Positions 13,683 to 14,572 of a stretch of DNA of 14,572 nt are shown here, one piece after another. Under the pieces are notes generated by a model that saw only the letters and a program-made list of their open reading frames with translations, had not been told where the DNA came from and did no database searches. Position 1 is the first letter of the stretch. Each line of letters starts with the position of its first letter. The translations under genes and the position numbers were made by a program. Location of the stretch: assembly GCA_964586425.1 (NCBI GenBank), contig CAZPHI010000052.1, positions 1 to 14,572 of the forward strand, read 5' to 3'. This DNA comes from CAZPHI01 sp964586425 (GTDB lineage: Bacteria > Bacillota > Clostridia > Lachnospirales > Lachnospiraceae).

Positions 13683-14552
13683 TTACTGTATCATAGCCTT
13701 CAATTCATCAATATTAAACGTATAATTTGTGTTGCAAAAATGGCAGTTTACTTCAATTGGCTTACCATCATCTATCATGCTCTGAATATCTGATTTGCCA
13801 ATGCTCATAATTGCCTTTGCAACTCTTTCTTTGCTGCAATTACACTGGTACTTTGTATCAACCTCATCTAAGATAGTAACTCCAAGTTCACCAAGTATCT
13901 TCTGTAGCATATCCTCTGGTGTCAAGCCATCCTTAAGCATCGCTGTAACTGACTTTACCTCTCTAATCTTCTGTTCAAGTGCAGCTATTGTCTCCTCTGT
14001 TGCATCCGGCATAAGCTGGATAATGAAACCACCCGCCTGCTCTACAACATTATCCTTGGAGATATGCACACCAAGGCCAACTGATGATGGTACCTGCTCA
14101 CTTGTCGCAAAATAATATGTTAAGTCATCAGCGACTTCACTTGTCATAAGTATTGTCTGACCTGTGTATGGCTCTTTCATGCCAATATCCTTGATAACTG
14201 TAAGAACTCCAAGGCCCAAAGCTGTTTTAACATCAAGATGTCCAGATTTGTCGAGTGGCAGCATTACCTGAGGATTCTTAGCATAACCCTTTACATTAGC
14301 CTTTGAATCAGCTGTGACTGTCAAATCCTCGATTGGTCCCTGACACTGAATCTGAATAGTAACTACATCTGAATCATTCTTCATCATAGTGCCCATCATA
14401 GCACCTGCTGTAAGAAGCTTTCCAAGCGCCTCAGTTACTATTGGACTTGTATTATGAATTCGTCTGCTCTCTTCAACCATTGCTGTTGTATTCGCCGCAA
14501 ATGCTCTAATCTGGCCATTCGCAGCTGTTGCTCTAACAATATAATCTTTCAT
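13683..14552 (-). CDS. hslO: Redox-regulated molecular chaperone Hsp33
   Basis: Cytoplasmic holdase chaperone activated by oxidative unfolding. The 289-residue protein has the Hsp33 core (1-180), with GKLLTAGAMMGTMMK (44-58) and GPIEDLTVTAD (72-82), and the family segment GLGVLTVIKDIGMKEPYTG (113-131). A helical linker (about 185-232) leads to the redox zinc domain with C237, C239, C270 and C273 (CNC and CHFC), all present, so the redox switch should work. The length is typical. The start is supported by AGGA 7 bases upstream, with AGAAAGG further out at the right edge. Its promoter is outside the window. It is 98 bp upstream of csp, which has its own promoter. Confidence 0.97.
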   Translation of the reverse strand: MKDYIVRATAANGQIRAFAANTTAMVEESRRIHNTSPIVTEALGKLLTAGAMMGTMMKNDSDVVTIQIQCQGPIEDLTVTADSKANVKGYAKNPQVMLPLDKSGHLDVKTALGLGVLTVIKDIGMKEPYTGQTILMTSEVADDLTYYFATSEQVPSSVGLGVHISKDNVVEQAGGFIIQLMPDATEETIAALEQKIREVKSVTAMLKDGLTPEDMLQKILGELGVTILDEVDTKYQCNCSKERVAKAIMSIGKSDIQSMIDDGKPIEVNCHFCNTNYTFNIDELKAMIQ

Positions 14553-14572
14553 TATTAATTCCTAACCTTTCT

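Overview
The window reads as chromosomal DNA of a low-GC Firmicute, most likely a clostridial Lachnospiraceae (Butyrivibrio/Roseburia/Eubacterium-like). Supporting signs are AT-rich intergenic DNA, strong AGGAGG/GGAGG ribosome-binding sites, a DUF1836 protein, an Exp7-like P-type ATPase, a YerC-type TrpR-like regulator, and a pspA-ydjG-ydjI cluster of the Bacillus type. This placement is inferred from gene families, not from a phylogeny. All genes but one lie on the minus strand, so the window is transcribed mainly right to left. I see no mobile element, CRISPR array, tRNA or rRNA.

Layout in direction of transcription. (1) Right end, 14552-13384: the redox chaperone Hsp33 (hslO), then a cold-shock protein with its own promoter. 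(2) 13187-8836: an operon of a polytopic membrane protein of uncertain family, an Exp7-like P-type ATPase, a YcdX-like PHP phosphatase and a YerC/TrpR-like regulator, closed by a bidirectional terminator shared with the convergent DUF1836 gene. (3) 8114-8761, plus strand: a DUF1836 protein, probably a DNA-binding regulator, divergent from pspA across 264 bp that hold both promoters and several palindromes. (4) 7849-2449: pspA, a YdjG-like zinc-ribbon membrane protein, a YdjI-like SPFH protein and the helicase gene pcrA. (5) 2345-88: a small membrane protein with an acidic tail, a terminator, a four- or five-pass membrane protein, and the 23S rRNA methyltransferase gene rlmD (rlmCD-type).

The central theme is envelope maintenance. 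In B. subtilis, YdjI links PspA to the membrane together with YdjG and YdjH. Here YdjH (a TPM-domain protein) is missing. Nearby is an unrelated membrane protein whose last residues repeat the C-terminal tail motif of this PspA (D-D-E-L-x-x-L-K-x-x-M). The pspA-ydjG gap holds a long hairpin that overlaps a ribosome-binding site. That site precedes an 11-codon reading frame ending two bases before the ydjG-like start codon. These points, and the divergent DUF1836 gene, are the most unusual parts of the window. The remaining genes are ordinary housekeeping or conserved hypothetical genes.
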